64,000 nucleotides of DNA from Pelagibius marinus (GTDB taxonomy: Bacteria; Pseudomonadota; Alphaproteobacteria; Kiloniellales; Kiloniellaceae), in the NCBI RefSeq assembly GCF_014925385.1, contig NZ_JACSDK010000009.1:372001-436000 (forward strand). The letters are read 5' to 3'. The notes under the pieces are model-generated. The model made no database searches. It was not told where the DNA came from and saw nothing but the letters and a program-made list of their open reading frames with translations. Made by a program: the position numbers and the translations under genes. The stretch's first letter is position 1, and every line of letters starts with the position of its first letter. Positions 26,198 to 38,064 of this stretch are shown here, piece after piece.

Positions 26198-28177
26198 ATG
26201 CCGCCTTTGCGCCGAGTCCTTGCCAACTGCACCGCCGCCACGGTGCTTGCCCTCTCTCTTGCGGCCATTGCACCACCCGTTGGCGCCCAGGACCAAATCA
26301 TCCACAAGTCCCACGCCATCGCCATGCACGGCGAGCCGAAGTATCCCGCCGATTTCCAGCACTTCGACTATGTGAACCCGGACGCCCCCAAGGGCGGCAC
26401 CCTGCGCTTCGGCGCCAGCGGCACCTTCGATTCCTTCAATCCCTACATTATCAAGGGCAACACCGCTGCAGGTCTGGGATTCCTCTACGAGACGCTGCTG
26501 ACCTCCAGCGCCGACGAGGCCTTCTCGGAATACGGCCTGCTGGCCGACAGCGTCGAGTGGCCGGACGACCGTTCCTGGGTGATCTTCCACCTGCGCCCCG
26601 AGGCGCGCTGGCACGACGGCGAGCCGATCACCGCCGAAGACGTGATCTTTTCGCTGAACGTCCTGCGCGAGAAGGGGCACCCCTTCTACCGCTTCTATTA
26701 CCAGAACATCGAGAAGGCCACCAAGCTGGGCGAGCGCAGCGTGCGTTTCGACTTCTCGGAGGGCGAGAACCGCGAGCTGCCGCTGATCGCCGGGCAGATC
26801 CCGGTGCTGCCGAAGCACTACTGGGAAGACAGGGAGTTCGACAAGACGACGTTGGAGCCGCCGCTGGGCAGCGGCCCTTACAAGATCGCCGAGTTCGAGC
26901 CGGGCCGCTACATCGACTGGCAGCGCGTCGACGACTACTGGGGCAAGGACCTGCCGGTCAATCGCGGCCTCTACAACTTCGACCGCCTGCACTACCAGTA
27001 CTACCTGGACGACACGGTGATCCGCCAGGCCTTGAAGGCCGGCGACCTGGACTACCGCGTGGAGAATCAGGCCAAGGCCTGGGCGGTGGACTACGACGTC
27101 CCGGCGGTCGAGCGCGGCCTGCTGATCAAGCGCGGCTTCGAGAACGAACGCACCTCGGGCATGCAGGCCTTCGCCATGAACATCCGGCGCGACCAGTTCA
27201 AGGACCCGCGCGTGCGCGAGGCGCTCAGCTACGCCTTCGATTTCGAGTGGACCAACAAGAACCTCTTCTTCAGCCAGTACACCCGCACGGAGAGCTATTT
27301 CGCCAACTCCGAGCTGGCGTCCAGCGGTCTGCCCGAAGGCGAGGAACTGGAGATCCTGGAGCGTTTTCGCGGGCGCGTTCCCGAGGAGGTCTTCACCACC
27401 AAATACCACGCACCCAAGACCGACGGCAGCGGCTGGCCCCGTGACAACCTGGCCAAGGCCTTCGAACTGCTGGCCGAGGCCGGCTGGGTGGTGCGCGACC
27501 TGAAGCTGGTGAATGCCGAGACCGGCGTCCAGCTGCGCTTCGAGATCCTCATCGTCAGCCCGGCCTTCGAGCGCATCGTCCTGCCCTACACGCGCAACCT
27601 GGAGCGCCTCGGCATCGACGCCAGGGTACGCCTCGTCGACCAGTCGCAGTACATCAACCGGCTGCGCGCTTTCGATTTCGACGTGATTGTCAGCAGCTGG
27701 GGCCAGTCGGAATCGCCGGGCAACGAGCAGCGGGACTTCTGGGGCAGCGAGTCGGCAAACTCCCCCTCGGGGCGCAACTACGTCGGCATTGCCGATCCGG
27801 TTATCGACGAACTGATCGAGCTGCTGATCGCCGCACCGAGCCGCGAAAGCCTCGTCGCGCGCACCCGCGCCCTCGACAGGGTGCTGCTGTGGCATCACTT
27901 CGTCGTGCCCAACTGGCATTCCCGGGTCGACCGCATCCTTTATTGGGACAAGTTCTCGCAGCCCGAGATCATCCCCAAGAGTGGAACCTCCTGGGCCTAT
28001 TGGTGGTGGAACGAGGAAAAGGCGAAGCTGCTGGAGCAGCGCCGTGCCCAGAACCTGACCGCCGAAGAGCAGCCGGAGAGCGGCGGCGGACAGACCTGGT
28101 GGTGGCTGCTGGCCGGTGTCGCGGTGATCATCGCCTTCTTCGTCTACAGACGCCGTTCCGGCAGCGCCGCAACCTGA
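26198..28177 (+). CDS. yejA: Oligopeptide ABC transporter substrate-binding protein, YejA type
   Basis: The 659-residue product is a periplasmic SBP_bac_5 (cluster C) binding protein. A signal peptide (MPPLRRVLAN, hydrophobic stretch, cleavage near GAQD) is followed by HAIAMHGEPKYPADFQHFDYVNPDAPKGGTL-type sequence, characteristic of the YejA/microcin-C-peptide binding group, then the large two-lobed domain. An unusual feature is a C-terminal Trp-rich membrane segment (about 630-652, GGGQTWWWLLAGVAVIIAFFVY) with a basic end, suggesting that the protein is membrane-tethered at its C-terminus. It heads a yejABEF operon. Confidence 0.9.
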   Translation: MPPLRRVLANCTAATVLALSLAAIAPPVGAQDQIIHKSHAIAMHGEPKYPADFQHFDYVNPDAPKGGTLRFGASGTFDSFNPYIIKGNTAAGLGFLYETLLTSSADEAFSEYGLLADSVEWPDDRSWVIFHLRPEARWHDGEPITAEDVIFSLNVLREKGHPFYRFYYQNIEKATKLGERSVRFDFSEGENRELPLIAGQIPVLPKHYWEDREFDKTTLEPPLGSGPYKIAEFEPGRYIDWQRVDDYWGKDLPVNRGLYNFDRLHYQYYLDDTVIRQALKAGDLDYRVENQAKAWAVDYDVPAVERGLLIKRGFENERTSGMQAFAMNIRRDQFKDPRVREALSYAFDFEWTNKNLFFSQYTRTESYFANSELASSGLPEGEELEILERFRGRVPEEVFTTKYHAPKTDGSGWPRDNLAKAFELLAEAGWVVRDLKLVNAETGVQLRFEILIVSPAFERIVLPYTRNLERLGIDARVRLVDQSQYINRLRAFDFDVIVSSWGQSESPGNEQRDFWGSESANSPSGRNYVGIADPVIDELIELLIAAPSRESLVARTRALDRVLLWHHFVVPNWHSRVDRILYWDKFSQPEIIPKSGTSWAYWWWNEEKAKLLEQRRAQNLTAEEQPESGGGQTWWWLLAGVAVIIAFFVYRRRSGSAAT

Positions 28178-28189
28178 GAGACCAGCGCC

Positions 28190-29311
28190 ATGCTCGCCTA
28201 CCTCATCCGCCGCCTGCTGCTGATCATCCCGACGCTGTTCGGCATCATGGTGATCAACTTCTTCATCATCCAGGTTGCCCCGGGCGGGCCGGTGGAGCAG
28301 CTGATCGGCCAGATCACCGGCGAGGGCGCCGACATCTCCCAGCGCATCACCCGCAGCGGCGAAGGCGAGGTGGCGGCCGGCGGCGGCCAGCAGGGCGGCG
28401 GCGCAGCCAGCGATCAGTCGCCGGCGAGCAAGTATCGCGGCGCCCAGGGCCTCGACCCCGAGTTCATCGCCGAGATCGAGAAGCTCTACGGTTTCGACAA
28501 GCCGATGTACGAGCGCTTCTTCATCATGATGCGCAACTACGTGGTCTTCGACTTCGGCGACAGCTTCTTCCGCGACGAAAGCGTCGTCGACCTGGTTCTC
28601 AGCAAGATGCCGGTCTCCATATCCTTGGGCATCTGGACCACCCTGCTGGTCTACCTGATCTCCATCCCGCTGGGCGTGGCCAAGGCGGTGCGCGACGGCT
28701 CGCGCTTCGATATCTGGACCAGCGCCGTGGTCATCGTCGGCAACGCCATTCCCTCCTTCCTCTTCGCCGTCTTCCTGCTGGTGGTCTTCGCCGGCGGCCA
28801 GTACTTCAACTGGTTCCCGCTTGCCGGACTGGTGTCGGACGACTGGGAATCGCTCAGCTGGCCAGCGCTGATCGTCGACTATCTCTGGCACATGGTGCTG
28901 CCCATCACCGCCATGGTGATCGGCGGCTTCGCCGGGCTGACCATGCTGACCAAGAACTCCTTCCTGGACCAGATCAGCCACCAGTACGTGGTCACCGCGC
29001 GGGCCAAGGGCCTCACCGAGCAGCGCGTGCTCTACGGCCACGTCTTCCGCAACGCCATGCTGGTGGTCATCGCCGGCTTCCCGCAATCCTTCATCGGCAT
29101 CCTCTTCACCGGATCGGTGCTGATCGAGATCATCTTCTCGCTGGACGGCCTGGGGCGGCTCGGCTTCGAGGCGACCTTCGCGCGCGACTATCCCATCATG
29201 TTCGCGACGCTCTATTTCTTCTCGTTGCTCGGCCTCATCATGAACATCATCGGTGACATGATGTACACCGTGGTCGACCCCCGCATCGACTTCGAGAGCC
29301 GGGAGGTCTGA
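28190..29311 (+). CDS. yejB: Oligopeptide ABC transporter permease, YejB type
   Basis: The 373-residue product is a DppB/OppB-type permease with the family N-terminus ([24 protein letters not shown]) and the C-terminal EAA-like loop [21 protein letters not shown] that contacts the ATPase. A Gly/Gln/Ala-rich insertion (about residues 45-85) follows the first span, as expected for YejB relative to DppB. It follows yejA by 12 bases and is two bases from yejE. Confidence 0.94.
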   Translation: MLAYLIRRLLLIIPTLFGIMVINFFIIQVAPGGPVEQLIGQITGEGADISQRITRSGEGEVAAGGGQQGGGAASDQSPASKYRGAQGLDPEFIAEIEKLYGFDKPMYERFFIMMRNYVVFDFGDSFFRDESVVDLVLSKMPVSISLGIWTTLLVYLISIPLGVAKAVRDGSRFDIWTSAVVIVGNAIPSFLFAVFLLVVFAGGQYFNWFPLAGLVSDDWESLSWPALIVDYLWHMVLPITAMVIGGFAGLTMLTKNSFLDQISHQYVVTARAKGLTEQRVLYGHVFRNAMLVVIAGFPQSFIGILFTGSVLIEIIFSLDGLGRLGFEATFARDYPIMFATLYFFSLLGLIMNIIGDMMYTVVDPRIDFESREV

Positions 29312-29313
29312 CC

Positions 29314-30446
29314 ATGACGAGCCTTCCGCACCAGGACCGCTTCCTCGGCATGACGATCACGCCGCTGACCCGGCGGCGGCTGCAGAATTTCGCCAAGAAC
29401 CGGCGCGGCTTCTGGTCGCTTTGGATTTTCCTGGCGCTCTTTTTCTTCACTCTCTTCGCCGAGTTCGTCGCCAACGACCGGCCCTTCCTGGTCTACTTCG
29501 ACGGCGACTTCTACACGCCGATCTTCGAGGCCTATCCGGAAACGCAGTTCGGCGGCACCTTCGAGACCGAGGCGGAGTACCGCGACCCCTTCGTCGCCGA
29601 GCTGATCAACGACAAGGGCTGGATGGTCTGGCCGCTGATCCGCTACAACGAGAAGAGCGTTGCCGCCGACCTGGCCACACCGCCGCCCAGCCCGCCGGAC
29701 GCGGCCCACTGGCTGGGCACCGACGACCAGGCCCGCGACTTGGTCGCCCGCGTGATCTACGGCTTCCGCATCTCCGTGCTCTTCGGCTTCGTGCTGACCA
29801 TCATCTCGGCGGTGATCGGCGTCTCCGCCGGCGCCGTGCAGGGCTACTTCGGCGGCTGGACGGACCTGCTGTTCCAGCGCTTCATCGAGATCTGGGCCTC
29901 CATGCCGACCCTCTTCCTGCTGATCATCCTGACCAGCATCATCGAGCCGAACTTCTGGTGGCTGCTGGCGCTGCTGCTGCTGTTCCAGTGGATGGCCTTT
30001 GTCTCCGGCGTGCGGGCTGAGTCCCTGCGCGCGCGCAACCTGGAATTCGTGCGTGCCGCCAAGGCACTGGGCGCGCCCACGCCGGTCATCCTGTTCCGCC
30101 ACGTGCTGCCCAACGCCATGGTCGTCACCATGACCATCATGCCCTTCGCCCTGGCCGGATCGGTCACCCTGCTCACCTCGCTGGACTTCCTCGGCATCGG
30201 CCTGCCGCCCGGCTCCGCCTCGCTGGGCGAGGTCCTGGCCCAGGGCAAGGCCAACCTGCAGGCGCCCTGGCTGGGCTTCACCGGCTTCTTCGTCATCGGT
30301 GGCACCCTGACGCTGCTGGTCTTCATCGGCGAGGGCGTGCGCGACGCCTTCGACCCGCGCAAGCTGTTCAGCGGCCCCGCCCCGGCGGAGACGGCGGCCG
30401 AAGAAGAAACAGCCAAGCCGGCCCCCGCCGCGGGAGGAGACGACTG

Positions 30447-30447
<1 letters not shown>
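29314..30447 (+). CDS. yejE: Oligopeptide ABC transporter permease, YejE type
   Basis: The 377-residue product is a DppC/OppC-type permease: an N-terminal OppC leader region (LTRRRLQNFAKNRRGFWSLW), a long periplasmic loop between spans 1 and 2 with FGGTFETEAEYRDPF, GTDDQARDLVARVIYGFRIS, and the EAA loop FVRAAKALGAPTPVILFRHVLPN. The start could be at 29314 or at an internal ATG (29350). Its stop overlaps the yejF ATG (TGATG), so translation is coupled. Confidence 0.93.
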
Positions 30448-32072
<1,625 letters not shown>

Positions 32073-32102
32073 TTTTCCTACCCTTCAGCCGACAGGTTTA
32101 CC

Positions 32103-33032
32103 TTGGCACTTCTCATCAAGACCGATATCGATCGCGGCGACGCCTGGGCCGAGGCCCTGGCCGCCAATTACCCCGAGCTGAAGGTCTACAGCTGGCCCTA
32201 CGACGGCGACCCGGCGGCGATCGACTATGCCCTGGTGTGGCAGCCGCCGGAGGGCGAGCTGAAGCGCTACCCGAACCTCAAGGCCGTCTTCTCCGTCGGC
32301 GCCGGCGTCGACCACCTGGCCAGCGATCCCGACCTGCCCGAGGGCGTGCCGGTGGTGCGCATGGTCGAGCCCGGCCTCACCGCCGGCATGTCGGAATACG
32401 TCGTCTGGGCGGTGATGAATCACCACCGCTTCATGCTGGACTATGCCGCCCAGCGCCGCGAGAAGGTCTGGGAGGAGCTGCTGCAACTGCCCGCCGAGGC
32501 ACGCCAGGTGGGCATGCTGGGGCTCGGCGTGCTGGGTCGCGATGCGCTGGAAAAGCTGAAGCCCTTCGGCTTCCGCCTGGCCGGCTGGAGCCGCAGCCCC
32601 AAGTCGATCAGCGGCGTCACCTGCTTCCACGGCATCGGCGGTTTCGACGAGTTCCTGGCCGGGACCGACATCCTGGTCTGCCTGCTGCCGCTGACGCCGG
32701 AGACCGAGGGCATCCTCAACGCCGAGGCCTTCGCCAAGCTGCCGGCCGGCGCGGCGGTCATCAACGTCGGGCGCGGCGGCCACCTGGTGGAGAAAGACCT
32801 GCTGGAGGCCCTGGACAGCGACCAGATCAGCGGCGCCACCCTGGACGTCTTCCAGCAGGAGCCGCTGCCCGAGGACCATCCCTTCTGGGAGCACCCCCGC
32901 GTCTTCATGACCCCGCACATCGCCAGCATGACGGTGCCGGAGACCGCGGTGCGCGCCGTGGTCGCCAACATCCAGCGTCTGGAAGCGGGCGAAGCCCTGC
33001 AGCACGTTGTCGATATGAAGCGCGGCTATTAG
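32103..33032 (+). CDS. ghrA: D-2-hydroxyacid dehydrogenase, glyoxylate/hydroxypyruvate reductase A type
   Basis: The 309-residue product is an NAD(P)H-dependent 2-hydroxyacid dehydrogenase closest in layout to GhrA, which reduces glyoxylate and hydroxypyruvate. It has the nucleotide motif GLGVLGRDALEKL, the catalytic arginine in INVGRGGHLVEKDLL, the glutamate in FQQEPLP and the catalytic histidine in PHIASMT. The start is TTG at 32103 with a weak upstream site. Substrate assignment is by family only. The stop codon is embedded in a 31-base tandem repeat (33010-33090). The serine-glyoxylate-type aminotransferase at 61409 is a possible metabolic partner. Confidence 0.85.
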   Translation: MALLIKTDIDRGDAWAEALAANYPELKVYSWPYDGDPAAIDYALVWQPPEGELKRYPNLKAVFSVGAGVDHLASDPDLPEGVPVVRMVEPGLTAGMSEYVVWAVMNHHRFMLDYAAQRREKVWEELLQLPAEARQVGMLGLGVLGRDALEKLKPFGFRLAGWSRSPKSISGVTCFHGIGGFDEFLAGTDILVCLLPLTPETEGILNAEAFAKLPAGAAVINVGRGGHLVEKDLLEALDSDQISGATLDVFQQEPLPEDHPFWEHPRVFMTPHIASMTVPETAVRAVVANIQRLEAGEALQHVVDMKRGY

Positions 33033-33090
33033 CCGCCGGGTCGATATGAAGCGCGGCTATTAGCCGCCGGGTCGATATGAAGCGCGGCTA
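33010..33090 (+). repeat. 31-bp tandem repeat duplicating the ghrA C-terminus and stop codon
   Basis: Unit 1 (33010-33040) and unit 2 (33041-33071) are identical and unit 3 is partial (33072-33090, 19 bases). Each unit carries the last sense codons (DMKRGY) plus TAG and the following ten bases. The first unit's stop ends the ghrA reading frame. The unit is not a multiple of three, so the copies are not in one frame. Confidence 0.95.
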
Positions 33091-33104
33091 CTGAACGCGG
33101 CGGA

Positions 33105-33506
33105 TCACGAGCCGCCCAGGCGGCGCGAAGCGTCGCTGGCCATGTCGGCGAACTCGCGCAGGAAGACCGAGCCCTTCACGCTGCGCTGAACCAGGACGGA
33201 GCGCTTGTCCTGCTCATCGGTCTTGCGCCGCACGAACTCCAGCTTCTCCAGCCGGTCGACGGCGCGGGTCACCGCCGGCTTCGACATGTTGAGGGTCTTG
33301 GCCAGGCCGCGCACCGTATGCGGCGGCGGCGCCAGGTAGACTTCCAGGAACAGCGCGAACTGGCGCGTGGTGAGATCGGGCAGCGCGCGGTTCAGCCCCG
33401 AGACCAGCACCGTATGCCAAAGCGTCAGCGCCTGGCTGGGCTGCAGCAGGGGCACGTTGGGGAACCCGGCGGCGGGACGGCCGGGCGGCGGTGGCGGGGC
33501 GGCCAT
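33105..33506 (-). CDS. MarR-family winged-helix transcriptional regulator
   Basis: The 133-residue product has a Pro-rich N-terminus (about 20 residues) and then a winged helix-turn-helix domain: LTTRQFALFLEVYL, VRGLAKTLNMSKPAVTRAVDRLEKLEFVRR as helices and recognition helix, and a wing with DEQDKRSVLVQ. MarR proteins are small dimeric repressors that respond to aromatic or oxidised ligands; the target here is unknown. It runs convergent to ghrA, so no direct operon partner is visible. Confidence 0.87.
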   Translation of the reverse strand: MAAPPPPPGRPAAGFPNVPLLQPSQALTLWHTVLVSGLNRALPDLTTRQFALFLEVYLAPPPHTVRGLAKTLNMSKPAVTRAVDRLEKLEFVRRKTDEQDKRSVLVQRSVKGSVFLREFADMASDASRRLGGS

Positions 33507-33608
33507 GACGGCGGCTCGCTGTCATTGCAGGAACGAAACGAATTCTGCCGAAGCCGCGATGCGGGCGCAAGCCCGGCGCGGGGTCAGGGCTGTGACAATT
33601 GCGCCGTC

Positions 33609-35018
<1,410 letters not shown>

Positions 35019-35162
35019 GGGTCGGCTCCTGGAATGAGTTCGTTCATGGGGTCAGGCGCCACGGCAGGCTTGCGCGGCGCGCGCATATTTGCGCTAAATC
35101 GCCGCCCTGTCGACTCGCTGGATGCGGGCGACAAGGCCCGCAGACGAACGAAAGCACGGACG

Positions 35163-35810
35163 ATGACCAGCTATACCTTGATCCTTGGCAACAAGACCTA
35201 TTCTTCCTGGTCGCTGCGCGGCTGGCTGCTCGCCCGGCAGGCGGGCCTGGACTTCACGGAGGTGGTGATCCCGCTGCGCCGGCCCGAGACCCGCGCCGAA
35301 ATCCTGAAGCACAGCCCGGCCGGCAAGGTCCCGGCCCTGGTAGAGGACGGCCAGCCGATCTGGGATTCCCTGGCCATCGCCGAGACCCTGGCGGAGCGCT
35401 TCCCGGGGAAGGGCCTCTGGCCCGGCGACGCCCGGGCCCGGCAGGTGGCGCGCTGCGTCACGGCGGAGATGCATTCCGGCTTTGCGCCCCTGCGCCAGGC
35501 CCTGTCCATGGACCTCAGCAAGCACTATCCCGGCCATGCGGTCGGCGCCGAGGTGCAGGCCGACATCGAGCGGATCTGCGATATCTGGCGGGACTGCCGC
35601 GCAAGCTTCGGCGGTGGCGGTGACTTCCTGTTCGGAGATTTCGGCATCGCCGATGCCTTCTACGCGCCGGTGGTGACGCGCTTTCGCACCTATGACGTGA
35701 AGCTGGACGGCGTCTGCGAGGCCTACTGCGCGGCGGTGACCGCCCACCCCTGGATGCAGGAATGGGCCGCCGCGGCGGCCGCGGAGCCCCGGGCCCCCGA
35801 GTTCGACTGA
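35163..35810 (+). CDS. Glutathione S-transferase family protein
   Basis: The 215-residue product has a thioredoxin-like N-terminal domain starting YTLILGNKTYSSWSLRGWLLA, with the SSWS catalytic serine region, the cis-proline KVPALV and the ESLAI-type glutathione contact (DSLAIAETLAE), then an all-helical C-terminal domain. The NKTYSSWSLR start is typical of a proteobacterial GST subgroup of unknown substrate. The ATG at 35163 is preferred to far-upstream in-frame starts that run through the divergent aminopeptidase gene. Confidence 0.9.
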   Translation: MTSYTLILGNKTYSSWSLRGWLLARQAGLDFTEVVIPLRRPETRAEILKHSPAGKVPALVEDGQPIWDSLAIAETLAERFPGKGLWPGDARARQVARCVTAEMHSGFAPLRQALSMDLSKHYPGHAVGAEVQADIERICDIWRDCRASFGGGGDFLFGDFGIADAFYAPVVTRFRTYDVKLDGVCEAYCAAVTAHPWMQEWAAAAAAEPRAPEFD

Positions 35811-35813
35811 GGC

Positions 35814-36056
35814 TTAACCTTCCTCAACGTCCGAGGGAGCGGCCAGCTCCGCAATCGCGCCGAGTTCACGGAGCCGGGCCAGAAATTCTTCTGTCTTCCT
35901 GGCGTCGACCTCTACATCGACTTCCTCCCCCTCCAGGAGGCGATCGGTGATCGCCTTGGACTGGGCAAGTCCCAAGCCTGCGTACTCGCGAATCAGCGTG
36001 GTGTGGCTGATCTTCCGGAGGTCACGCTTCCAGCCGACAATCCTGACAACCGCCAT
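35814..36056 (-). CDS. Small protein resembling the ribosomal L7/L12 C-terminal domain
   Basis: The 80-residue product is not a ribosomal protein gene by context, but residues 20-75 align by eye with the L7/L12 C-terminal domain: LIREYAGLGLAQSKAITDRL corresponds to the IKxVRxxTGLGLKEAKxLVE helix pair, and a terminal EEFLARLRELGAIAEL corresponds to the AEALKKALEEAGAEVEV helix and strand. It starts with MAVVRIVGWKRDL. The N-terminal dimerisation domain and hinge are absent. It lies 19 bases downstream of the TAXI gene on the same strand and is probably cotranscribed with it. Function unknown; ClpS shares this fold and is an alternative comparison. Confidence 0.7.
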   Translation of the reverse strand: MAVVRIVGWKRDLRKISHTTLIREYAGLGLAQSKAITDRLLEGEEVDVEVDARKTEEFLARLRELGAIAELAAPSDVEEG

Positions 36057-36075
36057 GAGAGATCGGCCTGCCCGC

Positions 36076-37131
36076 CTAGGGCAGCTGGCCGACTTCGCGG
36101 TAGTACTGCGCGGCCCCGGGATGCAGCGGAATGCCGAGGCCGTCGAGCGCCTTTTCCAGCACGATCTGGCGCCCCTTGGGATGGCCCTTGTCCAGCAGCT
36201 GGCGGGTGCTGGGGTGCCAGAGGGCGCGGGTGATCTCGTAGACCTCGTCCTCGGGTACCTGGTCGGAAACCACCCACTGGGCGCCGACCGAGAGGGTCTC
36301 GGTGGCGGGAATGCCGGGATAGACGCCGACTGGAACGGTCTGTTGGGCGAAGAACGGCCGGGCCGCCAGCAGCTTGTCGGCCTCCGGCCCGGTGAGGGGG
36401 ACCAGGTCGATCAGCGCTTCTTCGGCCAGTTCCAGCACCGCGGCGGCCGGCGTGCCGGCAACGAAGAAGAAGCCGTCGATTTCGGCCTCGCGCAAGGCAT
36501 CGGCGGCGGCGCCGGAGGCCAGGGGAACGTCCTCGAGGTCATCGAGTGTGAGGCCGTAGGCGTGCAGCACCAGAAGGGCATCGACCCGCGTGCCGGAGCC
36601 TTTGCGGTCGAGGGAGATCTTCTTGCCCTTGAGATCGGCGACGGACTTGATGCCCGCGTCGACGCGGACCACCAGATGGATGGTCTCGGGATAGAGATTG
36701 GCGATGGCGCGCAGCGAGGTCAGCGCCCCGCCCTCGTGGAACAGCTCCTCGCCGTAGTAGGCCCAATAGGCCACGTCGGACTGGCTGAAGCCGGACTCGA
36801 TACTGCCATCGGCAATCTGGCGCACATTGTCGACGGAGCCGCGGGTCGACTGGGCCACGGCCACCAGGCCCGGGACCCCGCAGCTGCCGCCGCGCTCGCA
36901 GTCGCGGCTGCCCGGCGGGCTGGAGATGGCGCTGGCGATCAGCCCGCCGACCGGGAAGTAGGTGCCGGCGGTGGAGCCGGTGCCGATGCGGAAGAAGCGG
37001 ATGTCCTGCGCGGCGACCTGGCCGACCGTCACGGCGCCGGTCAGGGCCAGGAAGGGCAGCAGCGCCAGCAGGGCGCGCAGTCCGCAGCGCTTCAGCGGAG
37101 CTTTCACGGACGGGTTCGGTGCAGACGGCAT
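36076..37131 (-). CDS. TAXI-family TRAP transporter solute-binding protein
   Basis: The 351-residue product has a signal peptide (MPSAPNPSVK, hydrophobic core, cleavage near VAAQD) and the TAXI-family pattern of periplasmic binding proteins: FFRIGTGSTAGTYFPVGGLIA at the start of the mature protein, then the SVDNVRQIADGSIESGFSQSDVAYWA segment, and VADLKGKKISLDRKGSGTRV. Such proteins deliver dicarboxylates or amino acids to a fused TRAP permease. No TRAP permease lies in the window, so this is an orphan copy. GGGAG precedes the ATG at 37131. It is followed by the L7/L12-like gene. Confidence 0.9.
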   Translation of the reverse strand: MPSAPNPSVKAPLKRCGLRALLALLPFLALTGAVTVGQVAAQDIRFFRIGTGSTAGTYFPVGGLIASAISSPPGSRDCERGGSCGVPGLVAVAQSTRGSVDNVRQIADGSIESGFSQSDVAYWAYYGEELFHEGGALTSLRAIANLYPETIHLVVRVDAGIKSVADLKGKKISLDRKGSGTRVDALLVLHAYGLTLDDLEDVPLASGAAADALREAEIDGFFFVAGTPAAAVLELAEEALIDLVPLTGPEADKLLAARPFFAQQTVPVGVYPGIPATETLSVGAQWVVSDQVPEDEVYEITRALWHPSTRQLLDKGHPKGRQIVLEKALDGLGIPLHPGAAQYYREVGQLP

Positions 37132-37289
37132 GACGCTTCTCCCCTGGTCACTCCCCTGGAACACAGGTCGTCCCGCCATGAGGTCCGGGGCCGTCGGCTA
37201 GGCATGGGGCTCAAGATCTCGGAAGCGGGGAACCGCTCGATATTCCAGGTATATCAAGCCTGAACGCCGGATCATAGAGGGGCTAGTGA

Positions 37290-38042
37290 TCAGGCGGAAG
37301 CGCGGCGCGCCTTCAGGTGCTTGTAGACCACCGGCAGCAGGGAGAGCATCGACAGCCCGATGAGGCCGGCGATGATCTGCGGCGTAAGGATGGTCTGCAG
37401 GGACAGGGTTCCGCCCTGGTCGAAGACCGAGCCCAGCCCGGCCCCGGCCAGGATGAAGACCAGGGTGCCGGGAATGATGCCGATGAAGGTGCCGGCCACG
37501 TAGGTGCGCAGGGAGACGCCGAGGAAGGCCGGCACCACGTTCACGATGAAGAAGGGGAACAGCGGGATGAGCCGCAGGACCAGCATGTAGCTGAAGGCAT
37601 TCTCGCGGAAGCCCGCCTCCATGCGCTGCATGAAGGGGCCGGCCTTGGCGCGGAAGTGATCCCCGAGTGCCGTGCGCGCGACCAGGAAGATGCCGGCTGC
37701 CCCCAGGGTCGCCCCGACGACGACGTAGAGCGTGCCGAAGGTAACGCCGAAAAGGAAGCCGCCGGCAATGGTCAGCACGGCGCCGACCGGCAGGAACAGC
37801 AGGGTGGTCACGGCATAGAGGGCAACGAAGGCGAGCGCCGCCATGGCGCCCATTTCCGCGACGAAGCCGTTCAAGGCGCTGCGGTGCTCGCGCAGGGCAT
37901 CGATGCTGACCTGCTCGTGCAGGCCAAGCTGGAAGGCAAGGGCGATCGCAGCCGCCAGCACCACAAGCGGCAGCAGGCGCCGTGCCGTCGACTTGCCGCG
38001 GCCGCCGCCCGGAACCTCAATGCGCTGATCCAGATCGCTCAT
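37290..38042 (-). CDS. TVP38/TMEM64 (VTT domain) membrane protein
   Basis: This 250-residue paralogue of the protein at 679-1485 keeps the same core: GGFLFGVTFGTLYVVVGATLG, RMEAGFRENAFSYMLVLRLIPLFPFFIVN and a late PGTLVFILAGAGLGSVFDQG block, ending in a basic cytoplasmic tail. It is predicted to span the inner membrane about five or six times. It lies 22 bases downstream of a flavin disulfide reductase gene on the same strand. This TVP38-reductase pairing recurs in bacteria and suggests a shared role, though the substrate is unknown. Confidence 0.87.
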   Translation of the reverse strand: MSDLDQRIEVPGGGRGKSTARRLLPLVVLAAAIALAFQLGLHEQVSIDALREHRSALNGFVAEMGAMAALAFVALYAVTTLLFLPVGAVLTIAGGFLFGVTFGTLYVVVGATLGAAGIFLVARTALGDHFRAKAGPFMQRMEAGFRENAFSYMLVLRLIPLFPFFIVNVVPAFLGVSLRTYVAGTFIGIIPGTLVFILAGAGLGSVFDQGGTLSLQTILTPQIIAGLIGLSMLSLLPVVYKHLKARRASA

Positions 38043-38064
38043 GCCTTGCCTTTCACTTGCCTTC

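Noticed and set aside
26132-29086. A 984-codon open frame on the minus strand across yejA and yejB
   Set aside because: It is the complement of strongly supported transporter genes; its product is low-complexity Gly/His/Ala/Asp-rich without domains, as expected for antisense frames at this GC content.
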